The translations under genes were made by a program, and so were the position numbers. Shown piece by piece: positions 16,552 to 27,286 of a stretch of DNA of 58,078 bases. Each line of letters opens with the position of its first letter. Position 1 is the stretch's first letter. The DNA comes from JBBRHF01 sp038223055 (lineage in GTDB: Bacteria > Actinomycetota > Actinomycetes > JACCUZ01): NCBI GenBank assembly GCA_038223055.1, contig JBBRHF010000002.1, forward strand, positions 1 to 58,078, given 5' to 3'. The notes under the pieces were generated by a model. It was not told the origin of the DNA. It searched no databases and saw nothing but the letters and a program-made list of their open reading frames with translations.

Positions 16552-16980
16552 CTACCGGCCCGGCGGCGCCGACTCGAGCCAGGACCGGAACCCGGTCAAC
16601 GCATCGACGCTCATGGCGAGGTCGACGAAGGCCTCGCCATGGCGGCACCGCACGACCACCGCCCCGGCGAGCAAGGCGAAGGCCTCGGTGCCCTCGGGCT
16701 CGCGGCGCTCGACGATCCGCAGCTCGCGGCGCGCATAGACCCGGCGCGGCCGGGTCGCATAGCTGAACACGCGGTGCCACTCGATGGTGTCCCCGGCGTA
16801 GCGCCCGACTCCGAGAACCCAACCCTTGCCGCCGCCGTTGCCGTTGCGCAACCGCAGGCTGCAGTCGAAGGTGCCACCTCCCCGGGTGATGAACCGCCGG
16901 CGAAGGGCGAGCACGAGCAGGCCCAGCAGGACCACGAGGACCAGCACGACCACGCCGTCTAGCGCAAGAACGATGCTCAT
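16552..16980 (-). CDS. DUF2550 membrane protein
   Basis: 142 aa from ATG 16980. One N-terminal membrane helix (about 5-27, VLALDGVVVLVLVVLLGLLV), then RRRFITRGGGTFDCSLR, GWVLGVGRYAGDTIEWHRVF and a basic region RPRRVYARRELRIVERREP. This matches the DUF2550 family, which regularly follows atpC in actinobacteria. Function unknown. The gap from atpC is 27 bp, so co-transcription with the ATP synthase genes is likely. Confidence 0.88.
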   Translation of the reverse strand: MSIVLALDGVVVLVLVVLLGLLVLALRRRFITRGGGTFDCSLRLRNGNGGGKGWVLGVGRYAGDTIEWHRVFSYATRPRRVYARRELRIVERREPEGTEAFALLAGAVVVRCRHGEAFVDLAMSVDALTGFRSWLESAPPGR

Positions 16981-17007
16981 GTCCCTGCGCTTCGGTGCGA
17001 GCCGGCC

Positions 17008-17409
17008 TCAGCCCGCGAGGCTGGCCGCGCGGATGCGCGCCTCCGCCCGCTGGACCGCCGCCCGGTCCTCGTCGTCGTGGTCCCCGTCGGACAACCCGGC
17101 TCTCGCCTCGTCGAGCGAGGTTCTGGCGCGCTCGACGTCGATCTCCTGGGCCAGCTCGGCCAGCTCGGCCAGGATCTCGACCTGGTTGTCGGCGACGGAC
17201 AGAAAGCCCCCGTGCACCGCCGCGACGACCGTGTCGCCGCCGTCCTGGCGGATCTGCAGGCTGCCGTTGACGAGCACGCCCAGCACCGGGGCGTGCCCCG
17301 ACAGCACGCCGATCTCGCCCTCGACGGTCCGCGCGATGACCATGATCGCCTCGCCGGACCAGACCATGCGGTCGGCGGCGACCAGCTCGACGTGCAGGGG
17401 GGCTGCCAA
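17008..17409 (-). CDS. atpC: ATP synthase epsilon subunit
   Basis: 133 aa, starting at TTG 17409 with GAGGAG about ten bases upstream. The beta-sandwich domain (1-85) shows LVAADRMVWSGEA and GEIGVLSGHAPVLGVL; a helical C-terminal region (85-133) follows. It is the central-stalk subunit of F1 that couples rotation and can inhibit ATP hydrolysis. Last ATP synthase gene of the operon. Confidence 0.95.
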   Translation of the reverse strand: MAAPLHVELVAADRMVWSGEAIMVIARTVEGEIGVLSGHAPVLGVLVNGSLQIRQDGGDTVVAAVHGGFLSVADNQVEILAELAELAQEIDVERARTSLDEARAGLSDGDHDDEDRAAVQRAEARIRAASLAG

Positions 17410-17484
17410 CGGAACTCTCCTCGGTGGTTGAGGCTCGGGGCGGGGCGGGTGGCGCGGTCAGGAGACCGCGGGACAGGAGCCCGG

Positions 17485-18942
<1,458 letters not shown>

Positions 18943-18970
18943 CTCTCACTTTCCTCCCGGCAAGGCGACA

Positions 18971-19879
18971 TCAGTCGCTGCCCGATGTCGCCGACGCCAG
19001 CGCCTCTGCGCCTCCGACGATTTCGGTGATTTCTTGGGTGATCTCGGACTGTCGGGCCGCGTTGGCCAACCGCGTGAGGCTTTTGATGAGCTCCTCCGCG
19101 TTGTCGGTGGCGGACTTCATCGCGCGCTGGCGGGCGGCGTGCTCGGAGGCAGCGGACTGCAGCATCGCGTTGTAGACCCGGCTCTTGACGTAGCGCGGCA
19201 GCAGTGCGTCGAGGACCTCCTCGGCGGAGGGCTCGAAGTCATAAAGCGGCAGACCGCCGCCTTCGGGCTCCTCGTCGCTCTCCTCGACCACCAGCGGGAG
19301 CAGTCGCCGCGTGACGATCTCCTGGTTGGCCATGTTGATGTAGCGGGTGAACACCAGGTGGATCTCGTCGACGCCCCCCTCCTCGGTCGGGGTGAGGAAC
19401 GCCTCGATCAGCCCGTCGGCCGCCGCCTTGGCGTCGGCGTAGGTCGGGTTGTCGGTGAAGCCGGTCCACTCCCCGGCCAGTTCGCGGTTGCGGAAGCGAT
19501 AGAACGCGACGCCCTTGCGCCCGACGACGAAGGGAAGGATCTCCTTGCCCTCCGAACGCAGCAGGCTGCCCAGCGCCTCGGCCTCGCGGATCGCGTTGGA
19601 GGAGAATCCACCGGCCAGGCCCCGGTCGCTGGTCAGCAGCAGTATGGCAGCTCGGGTGCGGTTCTCGTTCTCCTGCGTCAGCGGGTGATCGGTGCTCGAC
19701 AGCGTGACCATGGCGGTGACAGCCCGGGTGATCGCCGCCGCGTAGGGAGTGGAATCGGCGACGCGGGCCTGCGCCTTGACAATGCGCGAGGCCGAGATGA
19801 GCTCCATCGCCCGGGTGGTCTTCTTGGTCGACTGGGTCGTGCGGATCCGCCGGCGGTAGACCCGCTGCTGGGCGCCCAT
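18971..19879 (-). CDS. atpG: ATP synthase gamma subunit
   Basis: 302 aa from ATG 19879, three bases after the atpA stop. Rotor shaft of F1. N terminus MGAQQRVYRRRIRTTQSTKK and the C-terminal SATDNAEELIKSLTRLANAA plus RQSEITQEITEIVGGAEAL are the conserved coiled-coil arms. A loop with ESDEEPEGGG (about 212-222) matches the insertion seen in actinobacterial gamma subunits. Confidence 0.97.
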   Translation of the reverse strand: MGAQQRVYRRRIRTTQSTKKTTRAMELISASRIVKAQARVADSTPYAAAITRAVTAMVTLSSTDHPLTQENENRTRAAILLLTSDRGLAGGFSSNAIREAEALGSLLRSEGKEILPFVVGRKGVAFYRFRNRELAGEWTGFTDNPTYADAKAAADGLIEAFLTPTEEGGVDEIHLVFTRYINMANQEIVTRRLLPLVVEESDEEPEGGGLPLYDFEPSAEEVLDALLPRYVKSRVYNAMLQSAASEHAARQRAMKSATDNAEELIKSLTRLANAARQSEITQEITEIVGGAEALASATSGSD

Positions 19880-19882
19880 CGA

Positions 19883-21532
19883 TCAGCCACCCGACTTCGG
19901 GCGCACGATCTTCTTGATCTTTTCCTGCTCGACGTGGCCGCGGTCCATGGGGGCTACCGGCTCGTCGTTGACCAGCATCTTGCCCTCGTGGGTCTCGAAC
20001 TGCTTCTTGAACTCGTCCATCGCGTCGGTCAGCGAGGACACCGTGTCGTCACCGAGCTCCTTGGTCTGGGCAATGGTGTCCACGATCTGCTTGTGCTCGC
20101 GATCGAGGAAGTCGTGCAGCTCGCTCTCGAACCGTGGTACGTCCTCGATCGGTACGTCGTCGAGCTGGCCGGTCGTACCCGCCCAGATCGACACGATCTC
20201 CTGCTCGACCGAGAACGGGGAGTATTGCGGCTGCTTGAGCAGCTCGACCAGGCGCGCACCGCGGGCCAGCTGGGACTTGGACGCGGCGTCGAGGTCGGAG
20301 CCGAAGGCAGCGAACGCCTCGAGCTCGCGATACTGGGCCAGGTCGAGGCGCAGCCGGCCGGCGACCTTCCTCATCCCCTTGACCTGCGCGGAGCCGCCGA
20401 CGCGGGACACCGAGATGCCCACGTTGATCGCAGGGCGGACACCGGAGTTGAACAAGTCGGTCTCGAGGAAGCACTGGCCGTCGGTGATCGAGATGACGTT
20501 GGTCGGGATGAACGCGGACACGTCGTTGCCCTTGGTCTCGACCACGGGCAGGCCGGTCATCGAGCCGCCGCCCATCTCGTCGGACAGCTTGGCGCAGCGC
20601 TCAAGGAGCCTGGAGTGCAGGTAGAAGACGTCACCGGGATAGGCCTCCCGGCCCGGTGGCCGGCGCAGCAGCAGGGACACCGCGCGGTAGGCGTCGGCCT
20701 GCTTGGACAGGTCGTCGAAAACGATCAGGACGTGCTGGCCCTGGTACATCCAGTGCTGCCCGATGGCTGAGCCGGTGTAGGGCGCCAGGTATTTGTAACC
20801 GGCCGGGTCCGAGGCCGGGGCGGCGACGATGGTGGTGTAGTCCATCGCGCCGTTGTCGGCGAGCGCGCCGGCGACGCCCGCGATCGTGGTGCCTTTCTGG
20901 CCGATCGCGACGTAGATGCACTTGACCTGCTTGGCCGGGTCGCCCGACTCCCAGTTGGCCCGCTGGTTGATGATCGTGTCGATGGCCACGGCGGTCTTGC
21001 CGGTCTGCCGGTCCCCGATGATGAGCTGGCGCTGTCCGCGCCCGATGGCCGTCATCGCATCGATCGCCTTGATGCCGGTTTGCATCGGCTCCTTGACGCC
21101 CTGGCGCTGCATCACCGTGGGGGCCTGCACCTCGAGGGCGCGCCGGTCGGAGGTCTTGATCTCGCCCTTGCCGTCCAGCGGCTTGCCCAGCGGGTCGACG
21201 ACGCGCCCGAGGAAACCGTCGCCGACCGGGACCGAGAGGACCTCGCCGGTGCGGCGCACGACCTGGCCCTCCTCGATGCCCCGGAACTCGCCGAGGACCA
21301 CAGCGCCGATCTCGCGAACGTCGAGGTTGAGCGCGAGCCCGAGCGTTCCGTCCTCGAACTCCAGCAGTTCGTTGGTCATCGTCGAGGGCAGCCCCTCGAT
21401 GCGGGCGATGCCGTCCCCGGCCTCGGTGACGTGACCGATCTCTTCCCGTCCGGCCGCCTCGGGCTGGTAGGACGAGACGAATCGGTCGAGGGCGTCCCTG
21501 ATCTCCTCCGGCCGGATGGTGAGCTCCGCCAT
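19883..21532 (-). CDS. atpA: ATP synthase alpha subunit
   Basis: 549 aa from ATG 21532. Non-catalytic nucleotide-binding subunit of F1. Walker A GDRQTGKT at 173-180, IYVAIGQKGTTIAGV, GGSMTGLPVVETKGNDVSAF and PAINVGISVSRVGGSAQ are intact. The C-terminal tail (about 510-549, ending KIKKIVRPKSGG) is the extension typical of actinobacterial alpha subunits. The gap from atpH is 66 bp. Confidence 0.98.
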   Translation of the reverse strand: MAELTIRPEEIRDALDRFVSSYQPEAAGREEIGHVTEAGDGIARIEGLPSTMTNELLEFEDGTLGLALNLDVREIGAVVLGEFRGIEEGQVVRRTGEVLSVPVGDGFLGRVVDPLGKPLDGKGEIKTSDRRALEVQAPTVMQRQGVKEPMQTGIKAIDAMTAIGRGQRQLIIGDRQTGKTAVAIDTIINQRANWESGDPAKQVKCIYVAIGQKGTTIAGVAGALADNGAMDYTTIVAAPASDPAGYKYLAPYTGSAIGQHWMYQGQHVLIVFDDLSKQADAYRAVSLLLRRPPGREAYPGDVFYLHSRLLERCAKLSDEMGGGSMTGLPVVETKGNDVSAFIPTNVISITDGQCFLETDLFNSGVRPAINVGISVSRVGGSAQVKGMRKVAGRLRLDLAQYRELEAFAAFGSDLDAASKSQLARGARLVELLKQPQYSPFSVEQEIVSIWAGTTGQLDDVPIEDVPRFESELHDFLDREHKQIVDTIAQTKELGDDTVSSLTDAMDEFKKQFETHEGKMLVNDEPVAPMDRGHVEQEKIKKIVRPKSGG

Positions 21533-21598
21533 GGTGTCGTTCCCTGCTCTCTGGTCGCGATCTCTGGGAAGGTGTGCTGCCTGTTCAGCCGGTGCCGG

Positions 21599-22426
21599 TC
21601 AGCCGGTGAGGCGCCGGCGTGCCTCGTCGAGGCGGCTGAGCACCGAGCCGTCGATCACCTCGTCGCCGATCTCGACCCGGACCCCGCCGACCAGGTCCGG
21701 GTCGACTTCGACGTTGAGGTGCACCTCGTGGGCGTAGAGCCGGGCGAGCACGGCCGCCAGCCGGCGGCGCTGCTCCTCGGTCAGGGGCGTGGCAGCCGTG
21801 ACGGTGGCGACGGTGCGGTGGCGCCGCTCGGCGGCGACCTCGCCGTAGGTCTCCAGGGTCCGGTCCAGGGATCGACCGCGCGGGCCGAGCACCGCCTGGC
21901 GGACCAGGCGCAGGGTCTCGTCGGCCACCTTGCCCCGCAGCAGGCCCTCGATCAGCTCGACCCGGCGCTGAGCCGGGGCCGCCTCGTCGCGCAGCGAGGT
22001 CCGCAGCGCGTCGGACCCGGCGATCACGCGTCCGGTGCGAAACAGCTCGTCCTCGAGGGCGTCGAGGCGCCCGGACTGCTCCGCCGCCGCCACGACGGCC
22101 TCGACCCCAAGCAACTCCAGCCCGTCGGCCAGGTCTCGGGCATGGGACCAGCGCGAGCGTACGACGGAGACCAGCAGGTCACCGGTGATCTCGTCCACCC
22201 GGCCGCCGAAGACGCTGCGGGCCAACTGGGCGCGGTCCTCGCCGCTGCGAGACGGGTCGGTCAGCGCGCGTCGCAGGCTGCCCTCGCGGTCGAGCACGGC
22301 GACCACCTCGAAGAGCCCGTCGCCGAGCCGGGGCAGGTCGACGTCCTCGGCCCGGACGAGGGCGCTCAGGTTGTCCCGAGCGTCGGCGAGCGCGGCCCGG
22401 CTCACGCCCTGCAGGTGCCCTCTCAC
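21599..22426 (-). CDS. atpH: ATP synthase delta subunit
   Basis: 275 aa from GTG 22426, which overlaps the atpF stop by four bases (GTGA), so translational coupling is likely. Peripheral stalk subunit. The N terminus MRGHLQGVSRAALADARDNL and the C-terminal half (LLRGKVADETLRLV, VATVTAATPLTEEQRRRL, GGVRVEIGDEVIDGSV) match OSCP/delta. Its length is that of actinobacterial delta subunits, which are longer than those of enteric bacteria. Confidence 0.96.
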   Translation of the reverse strand: MRGHLQGVSRAALADARDNLSALVRAEDVDLPRLGDGLFEVVAVLDREGSLRRALTDPSRSGEDRAQLARSVFGGRVDEITGDLLVSVVRSRWSHARDLADGLELLGVEAVVAAAEQSGRLDALEDELFRTGRVIAGSDALRTSLRDEAAPAQRRVELIEGLLRGKVADETLRLVRQAVLGPRGRSLDRTLETYGEVAAERRHRTVATVTAATPLTEEQRRRLAAVLARLYAHEVHLNVEVDPDLVGGVRVEIGDEVIDGSVLSRLDEARRRLTG

Positions 22427-23061
22427 GCCGGGTCCTGCCCCCCGGCCGGCCCGGCGGGCTCACCAGGCGAAGGCGACGTCGCTGGCTGCCCGGCGCCGGA
22501 CTGCGAACCGACGGGTTGGGTGCCGTCGGACTCGCCGGCCTCCAGCGCGTCGAGGAACCGGTCAACGACCCGGCGCTGGCGGGCGTCGTCCTCCAGGGAC
22601 TCCCCCACGATGCGCCCGGCGAGGTCGGTGGCCAGGGCGCCGACCTGGGTGCGCAGCTGGTGCAGCGCGGCGGTCTTGTCGGCCTCGATCTGCTGGTGGG
22701 CGCCCTCGGTGATGCGCCGCGACTCCACCTGCGCCTGCTCGCGCATCTCCGCGATGATCGCGACGCCCTGCTCGCGGGCGTCCTCGCGCAGCCGGGCGGC
22801 CTCGTGTCGGGCCTCGGCCAGCTGCTCGCGGTAGCGCGCAAGCGTGTCTTCGGCCTCGTCCTGGGCCACCTTGGCGCGCTCCATGCCGCCCTCGATGGCC
22901 GCCGCCCGCTCGGCGTAGACCTTCTCGAACATCGGGAAGACCTTGGCCCGCAGAAAGAGGAACAGCAGGGTGAAGGCGACCAGACCGACGATGAGCTCGG
23001 ACAGGTGCGGCAGCAGCGGGCTGGGCTCGTCCGCCGCGAGGATGAGTGCGCGTGAGGTCAT
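22423..23061 (-). CDS. atpF: ATP synthase b subunit
   Basis: 212 aa from ATG 23061. AGGTGA lies about nine bases upstream and overlaps a GTG at 23073 that directly follows the atpE stop; this favours 23061, with 23073 as alternative. One membrane helix (about 22-42, LIVGLVAFTLLFLFLRAKVF) precedes a long charged helix with RAAAIEGGMERAKVAQDEAE. The last 35 residues form a Ser/Gly/Pro-rich tail (GTQPVGSQSGAGQPATSPSP) not usual in the family. It links Fo subunit a to delta/alpha. Confidence 0.93.
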   Translation of the reverse strand: MTSRALILAADEPSPLLPHLSELIVGLVAFTLLFLFLRAKVFPMFEKVYAERAAAIEGGMERAKVAQDEAEDTLARYREQLAEARHEAARLREDAREQGVAIIAEMREQAQVESRRITEGAHQQIEADKTAALHQLRTQVGALATDLAGRIVGESLEDDARQRRVVDRFLDALEAGESDGTQPVGSQSGAGQPATSPSPGEPAGPAGGQDPA

Positions 23062-23073
23062 CAGATGACTCAC

Positions 23074-23277
23074 CTATAGGGCGAAGGCGAGGCCGATGCC
23101 GATGATGGCAAGGGCCTCGGCGAGGGCGAAGCCGAGGATCGCGATGCTCTGCAGCACGTTGCGCGCCTCCGGCTGGCGGGCGACGCCGCTGATGTAGGCG
23201 GCGAAGATCAGGCCGATGCCAATGCCCGGGCCGATGGCCGCAAGGCCATAGCCGACCATGTTGAGGCTGCCGGTCAT
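23074..23277 (-). CDS. atpE: ATP synthase c subunit
   Basis: 67 aa from ATG 23277. Two membrane helices joined by the polar loop ARQPEARN. Helix 1 has the packing motif GPGIGIGLIFAAY and helix 2 the proton-binding Glu54 (GFALAEALAIIGIG). Short, with almost no C-terminal tail. It forms the rotor ring of Fo and is the target of bedaquiline in mycobacteria. Confidence 0.97.
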   Translation of the reverse strand: MTGSLNMVGYGLAAIGPGIGIGLIFAAYISGVARQPEARNVLQSIAILGFALAEALAIIGIGLAFAL

Positions 23278-23342
23278 CCTGGTTCCTTTCTGAGGGGGAT
23301 TGCGAGCTGGTGCTCAATGCGTTTCGGGGTCACGGCGTCGCG

Positions 23343-24131
23343 TCAGTGCTCTTCGGACATGGCGCCGCCGATGTAGAGGGCGGTCAGGAGGGTGAAGACG
23401 TAGGCCTGCAGCAACTGGACGAAGGCCTCGAAGAAGGTCAGGACGATGGCCCCCAGCAGGGAAATGGTGCCCGCGCCGATGCCGACCAACCCGCCCTTGT
23501 CGAAGACGAGGAACTCCCCGCCGAGGATGAACAGCAGCAGCACGAGGTGCCCGGCGAACATGTTGAAGGTGAGACGAAGGGTGAGCGTCACCGGCCGCAC
23601 GATGAACGTGGAGAACAGCTCGATCGGCGCGAGCAGGATGTAGACCGGCCACGGGATGCCGGGCGGGAACATCATCTCCTTGAAGTAGCCGATGAAGCCG
23701 GCGCGCTTGATGCCGATGTAGTTGTAGATGACCCAGGAGATCACGGCGAGGAACAGCGGGATCGCGATCCGCGAGGTCGCCGGAAACTGCAGCACCGGGA
23801 TGATGCCGGAGATGTTAAGAACCGCGATGAAGCTGAACAGCGTGGCGAGGTAAGGGACGAAACGCAGGCCCTCCTTGCCGATCGCCTCCAGCGCGATGCC
23901 GTTGCGCACGAAGCCGTAGATGCCCTCCCCGGCGAACTGCATCTTGCCGGGCACCGCCTGCGCCCGCCGGGCCGCGAGGTAGAAGAACACCGCCACCGCG
24001 ACGGTCCCGAGCACGATGATCAGCATCGGCTTGGTGACGAAAGCGCCGTCGAACAGGGGCGGGTATTCGAAGTCACCCGGCCCGGGACTCTTGAACTCCG
24101 CTCCAGGGGCGGCGAGTAGCAGGTAGCTCAC
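23343..24131 (-). CDS. atpB: ATP synthase a subunit
   Basis: 262 aa from GTG 24131, chosen because AAGGAAGGAC lies directly upstream; a TTG at 24155 would add eight residues. Five to six membrane helices. The essential Arg sits in TLTLRLTFNMFAGHLVLL, and the last helix reads FEAFVQLLQAYVFTLLTALY. It forms the proton half-channels against the c ring. The gap to atpE is 65 bp. Confidence 0.95.
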   Translation of the reverse strand: MSYLLLAAPGAEFKSPGPGDFEYPPLFDGAFVTKPMLIIVLGTVAVAVFFYLAARRAQAVPGKMQFAGEGIYGFVRNGIALEAIGKEGLRFVPYLATLFSFIAVLNISGIIPVLQFPATSRIAIPLFLAVISWVIYNYIGIKRAGFIGYFKEMMFPPGIPWPVYILLAPIELFSTFIVRPVTLTLRLTFNMFAGHLVLLLFILGGEFLVFDKGGLVGIGAGTISLLGAIVLTFFEAFVQLLQAYVFTLLTALYIGGAMSEEH

Positions 24132-24186
24132 GTCGTCCTTCCTTCGGCCAGCCAAGCACTGACGTCGTCGAAAACTCGGTGAACGA

Positions 24187-24399
24187 TCAGGTCCTACCGT
24201 ATCGAAGCCACACGAGATAGAGCGCGGCGCCCATGCCCACCAGCAGTCCCAGCATCAGGAAGGCGGTGTTGTCGAGCCACCGCGCGACCAGCCAGCCAGC
24301 GCCGCCCCACACGAGGATGCCGGACACGACGAGGCTGAATGCCCCCCACGCGTCTGCCTGTCCTTGACGACCTCGGTCGGGAGGCGACTGGTGACCCAT
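24187..24399 (-). CDS. AtpZ/AtpI-like small membrane protein
   Basis: 70 aa from ATG 24399. Two membrane helices (about 18-38 and 46-64): WGAFSLVVSGILVWGGAGWL, then a WLDNTAFLMLGLLVGMGAAL hairpin, the usual AtpZ/AtpI-type layout. Proteins of this group help c-ring assembly or magnesium supply for the ATP synthase. It lies 55 bp before atpB. Confidence 0.82.
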   Translation of the reverse strand: MGHQSPPDRGRQGQADAWGAFSLVVSGILVWGGAGWLVARWLDNTAFLMLGLLVGMGAALYLVWLRYGRT

Positions 24400-24414
24400 C
24401 GGAGCCGAACCCTA

Positions 24415-24801
24415 CTAGGTCCGCAGCGTGGCGATCACCACAGCCACGTGCACCGCGCACCAGGTCAGGGCACATCCGACGACGGTGGCACCGAGCCACC
24501 CGGTGTCGATGGCCCCCCCCTTGGCCGCGACCGCCAGGACGACGAGGGCGAGCGTCAGGCGCATGCCGTACGTCGTCATCAGCAGCAAAAGACCCACCCC
24601 ACCCGGCTGGTTGGCCGCGACCAGCAGGGGCAGCGCGCCGCTCGCGAAGAACCCGAGGACCACAGCAGTCGCCAGCAACCCCGCCAGCAGCGCCGGGCGG
24701 CCGTCGGCGGACCACCCGACGCCGGCGACCACGAGCCCGACGACCAGGGCTCCCACCGCCGGCAGGGTGGTCCGCGCCGGCCGCTCGACGTCGTGGGTCA
24801 T
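24415..24801 (-). CDS. Small integral membrane protein (AtpI-position)
   Basis: 128 aa from ATG 24801; its ATGA overlaps the stop of the wecA-like gene by four bases. Four membrane helices (about 13-30, 36-58, 68-90, 99-124) with little else. The place between wecA and atpB is that of Rv1303-type or AtpI proteins in other actinobacteria. A role in ATP synthase assembly is inferred from position only. Confidence 0.78.
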   Translation of the reverse strand: MTHDVERPARTTLPAVGALVVGLVVAGVGWSADGRPALLAGLLATAVVLGFFASGALPLLVAANQPGGVGLLLLMTTYGMRLTLALVVLAVAAKGGAIDTGWLGATVVGCALTWCAVHVAVVIATLRT

Positions 24802-25913
24802 GGCTGATGCAACCGGGGAATCTTGAAGGTGGCGACGCAGGCGAACGCAGTGAGGGCCGTCAGGCTGATCACCAGGGTGACGCGGTCGAGAAAAGCGAAG
24901 GCCGTCGCCCCGAAGGCGATGACGGCCGACCAGAGATACATGATGAGCACTGCCCGGGCGTGCGAGTGGCCGATCTCGAGCAGCCGGTGGTGCAGGTGCT
25001 GCTTGTCGGCGGCGAACGGCGAACGTCCCGCCCTGGTCCGGCGTACGACGGCGAAGACCAGGTCGGCGAACGGCACGATGAGCACCAGGATCGGCAGCAG
25101 CAGCGGCAGCACGGCCGGCGCGATCTCGGTGCTCACCTGGTTGGGGTCCAGGCTGCCGGTCAGGGTGATCGTCGAGCTGGCCAGCAGCAGCCCGATGAGC
25201 ATCGCTCCCGAGTCACCCATGAACACCCGGGCCGGGCTGAAGTTGTGCGGCAGGAAACCCAGGCACATGCCAATCAGGGCGGCGGTGACCAGGGTCGAGG
25301 CGGTCGCGCGGTCGAAGCCCTGCTGCACCGCCAGCAGGTAGGAGAAGACGAAGAACGCCGTGGCCGCGATCGCCACGATCCCCGCGGCGAGCCCGTCCAG
25401 CCCGTCGACGAAGTTGACCGCGTTGATGGTGACGACGACCACGAGGATCGTGAGCACCCCTCCCTCGGCCGGGCCGAGCACGAAGGCGCCGGGCACCCCG
25501 TCGCCCTGGCCGAAGAGGCCGCCGAAGGGCAGGTAGAGCATCTGCACGCCCTGCAGGACCATCACGCCGGCAGCGAGCACCTGGCCCGCGAGCTTGGTCA
25601 TCGCGTCCAGCTGCCACTTGTCGTCGGCGATGCCGAGCAGGGTGATCAGGGTGGCGCCGGAGAGCAACGCCAGCTCGTCCTTGGACCGCTCGAAGACCGG
25701 GCCGAGGAACGGCAGCTGGCTCGCCACGAGCAGCGCGGCGGCGAAGCCGCCCAGCATCGCGACGCCCCCCAGCCGTGGGGTCGGGATCGCGTGCACGTCC
25801 CGGTCGCGCACCTCGGTCATCGCGCCCCAGCGCACGGCGATGCGCCGGGCCACCGGCGTCAGCAGGTAGGTCACCGAGGCGGCAACGACCAGGACCAGGA
25901 GGTACTCGCGCAC
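24798..25913 (-). CDS. wecA: UDP-GlcNAc:undecaprenyl-phosphate GlcNAc-1-phosphate transferase (MraY/WecA family)
   Basis: 371 aa from GTG 25913. About ten to eleven membrane helices. The family motifs are DVHAIPTPRLGGVAM (40-54), AVNFVDGLDGLAAG with catalytic aspartates, PARVFMGDSGAMLIGLLLAS and the WecA-type DKQHLHHRLLEIGHS. The enzyme loads a sugar-1-phosphate on decaprenyl/undecaprenyl phosphate at the membrane, starting linker-unit or polysaccharide synthesis (in mycobacteria, the arabinogalactan linker). MraY itself is less likely because of the HLHHRL motif and the context away from mur genes. It follows glyA by 12 bp. Confidence 0.9.
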   Translation of the reverse strand: MREYLLVLVVAASVTYLLTPVARRIAVRWGAMTEVRDRDVHAIPTPRLGGVAMLGGFAAALLVASQLPFLGPVFERSKDELALLSGATLITLLGIADDKWQLDAMTKLAGQVLAAGVMVLQGVQMLYLPFGGLFGQGDGVPGAFVLGPAEGGVLTILVVVVTINAVNFVDGLDGLAAGIVAIAATAFFVFSYLLAVQQGFDRATASTLVTAALIGMCLGFLPHNFSPARVFMGDSGAMLIGLLLASSTITLTGSLDPNQVSTEIAPAVLPLLLPILVLIVPFADLVFAVVRRTRAGRSPFAADKQHLHHRLLEIGHSHARAVLIMYLWSAVIAFGATAFAFLDRVTLVISLTALTAFACVATFKIPRLHQP

Positions 25914-25925
25914 GGCCCGACCGGT

Positions 25926-27242
25926 CTAGGCGGGGCGGGGATAGGCCGGGTGCCCGGCCACCAGCTTTCCCACCGCCGCGCGGACCTCGTCGGCCGCCGA
26001 GCCGTCGGCGTCGCGCACGGCACGGCCGATCAGCGACGCGACCTCTTTCATGTCGTCCTCGGTCAGTCCCTGAGTGGTGACCGCGGGGGTTCCGACCCGG
26101 ATGCCCGACGCGGTCATCGGCGGCTGGGGGTCATAGGGGATGGCGTTCTTGTTCAGCGTGATCGCGGCGGCGTCGCAGCGGGTCTCGGCCTGCGTCCCCG
26201 TCACGCCGAGCTCGCGCAGGTCGAGCAGCGCCAGATGGGTGTCGGTGCCACCGGAAACCGGACGCATCCCCTCGGCTGCCAGGCCCTGGGCCAGCGCCCG
26301 CGAGTTCGTGACGACCTGGCGGGCATAGGCTTGGTACGCCGGTTGCAGGCACTCCTTGAGGGCGACCGCCTTGGCGGCCACGGCGTGCATCAGCGGGCCG
26401 CCCTGGGTGAACTGGAACACCGCCTTGTCGATCCGCTGGGCCAGCTCGGGCCGGCACACGATCATGCCGCCGCGCGGCCCGCGCAGCACCTTGTGGGTGG
26501 TGAAGGTGACAACGTCGGCGTAGGGCATCGGGGAGGGGATGGCCTTGCCGGCGACCAGGCCGATGAAGTGCGCCGCGTCGACCATCAGCCAGGCACCCAC
26601 GTCGTCGGCGATCTCGCGGAAGCGGGCGAAGTCGATCAGCCGGGGGTAGGCGGTGGCCCCAGCGATGATCATCTTGGGCCGGTGCTCCTGGGCCAGGTCG
26701 CGGACCTCGTCGTAGTCGATCAGCTCGGTGTCCGCACGCACGTGGTAGGGCACGGGGGTGAACCACTTGCCGGAGAAGCTGACCTTCGAGCCGTGGGTGA
26801 GGTGGCCCCCGTGCGGCAGGGACATCGCGAGCACCGTGTCGCCCGGTTGCAGCAGCGCGGCGTAGGCGGCGAGGTTGGCGCTGGCGCCCGAGTGCGGCTG
26901 CAGGTTGATGTGCAGGTCGGCGGCCGCCACCCCCGGCACGCCGTCGGTCGCCGGGGTTGCGAACAGCTCCCGGGCCCGGGCGATCCCGATGGTCTCGGCC
27001 CGGTCGACCTCGCTGCAGCCGCCGTAGTAGCGCCGGCCGGGGTAACCCTCGGCGTACTTGTTGGACAGGGTCGAGCCCAGCGCCGCGAGCACAGCAGGCG
27101 AGGTGAAGTTCTCGCTGGCGATGAGCTGGAGGCCCCCGCGCAGCCGGCCGAGCTCGCCGAGGATGACGTCGGCGATCTCGGGGTCCTCGCGCGTCAGCGC
27201 TACGAAGTCGGGGCCCCAGAACGGGACGTCGGTGTCGGTCAT
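25926..27242 (-). CDS. glyA: Serine hydroxymethyltransferase
   Basis: 438 aa from ATG 27242. PLP enzyme that interconverts serine and glycine with tetrahydrofolate. QLIASENFTSPAVL (39-52), KYAEGYPGRRYYGGCSEVD (62-80), the PLP lysine Lys251 in FTTHKVLRGPRGG and the SGTD-like GGTDTHLALLDL are intact. It lies 44 bp after tsaC. Confidence 0.97.
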   Translation of the reverse strand: MTDTDVPFWGPDFVALTREDPEIADVILGELGRLRGGLQLIASENFTSPAVLAALGSTLSNKYAEGYPGRRYYGGCSEVDRAETIGIARARELFATPATDGVPGVAAADLHINLQPHSGASANLAAYAALLQPGDTVLAMSLPHGGHLTHGSKVSFSGKWFTPVPYHVRADTELIDYDEVRDLAQEHRPKMIIAGATAYPRLIDFARFREIADDVGAWLMVDAAHFIGLVAGKAIPSPMPYADVVTFTTHKVLRGPRGGMIVCRPELAQRIDKAVFQFTQGGPLMHAVAAKAVALKECLQPAYQAYARQVVTNSRALAQGLAAEGMRPVSGGTDTHLALLDLRELGVTGTQAETRCDAAAITLNKNAIPYDPQPPMTASGIRVGTPAVTTQGLTEDDMKEVASLIGRAVRDADGSAADEVRAAVGKLVAGHPAYPRPA

Positions 27243-27286
27243 GCCCGAGACTCTACGACCAGCCGGCCGCTTCCCCGTGGTCGCGG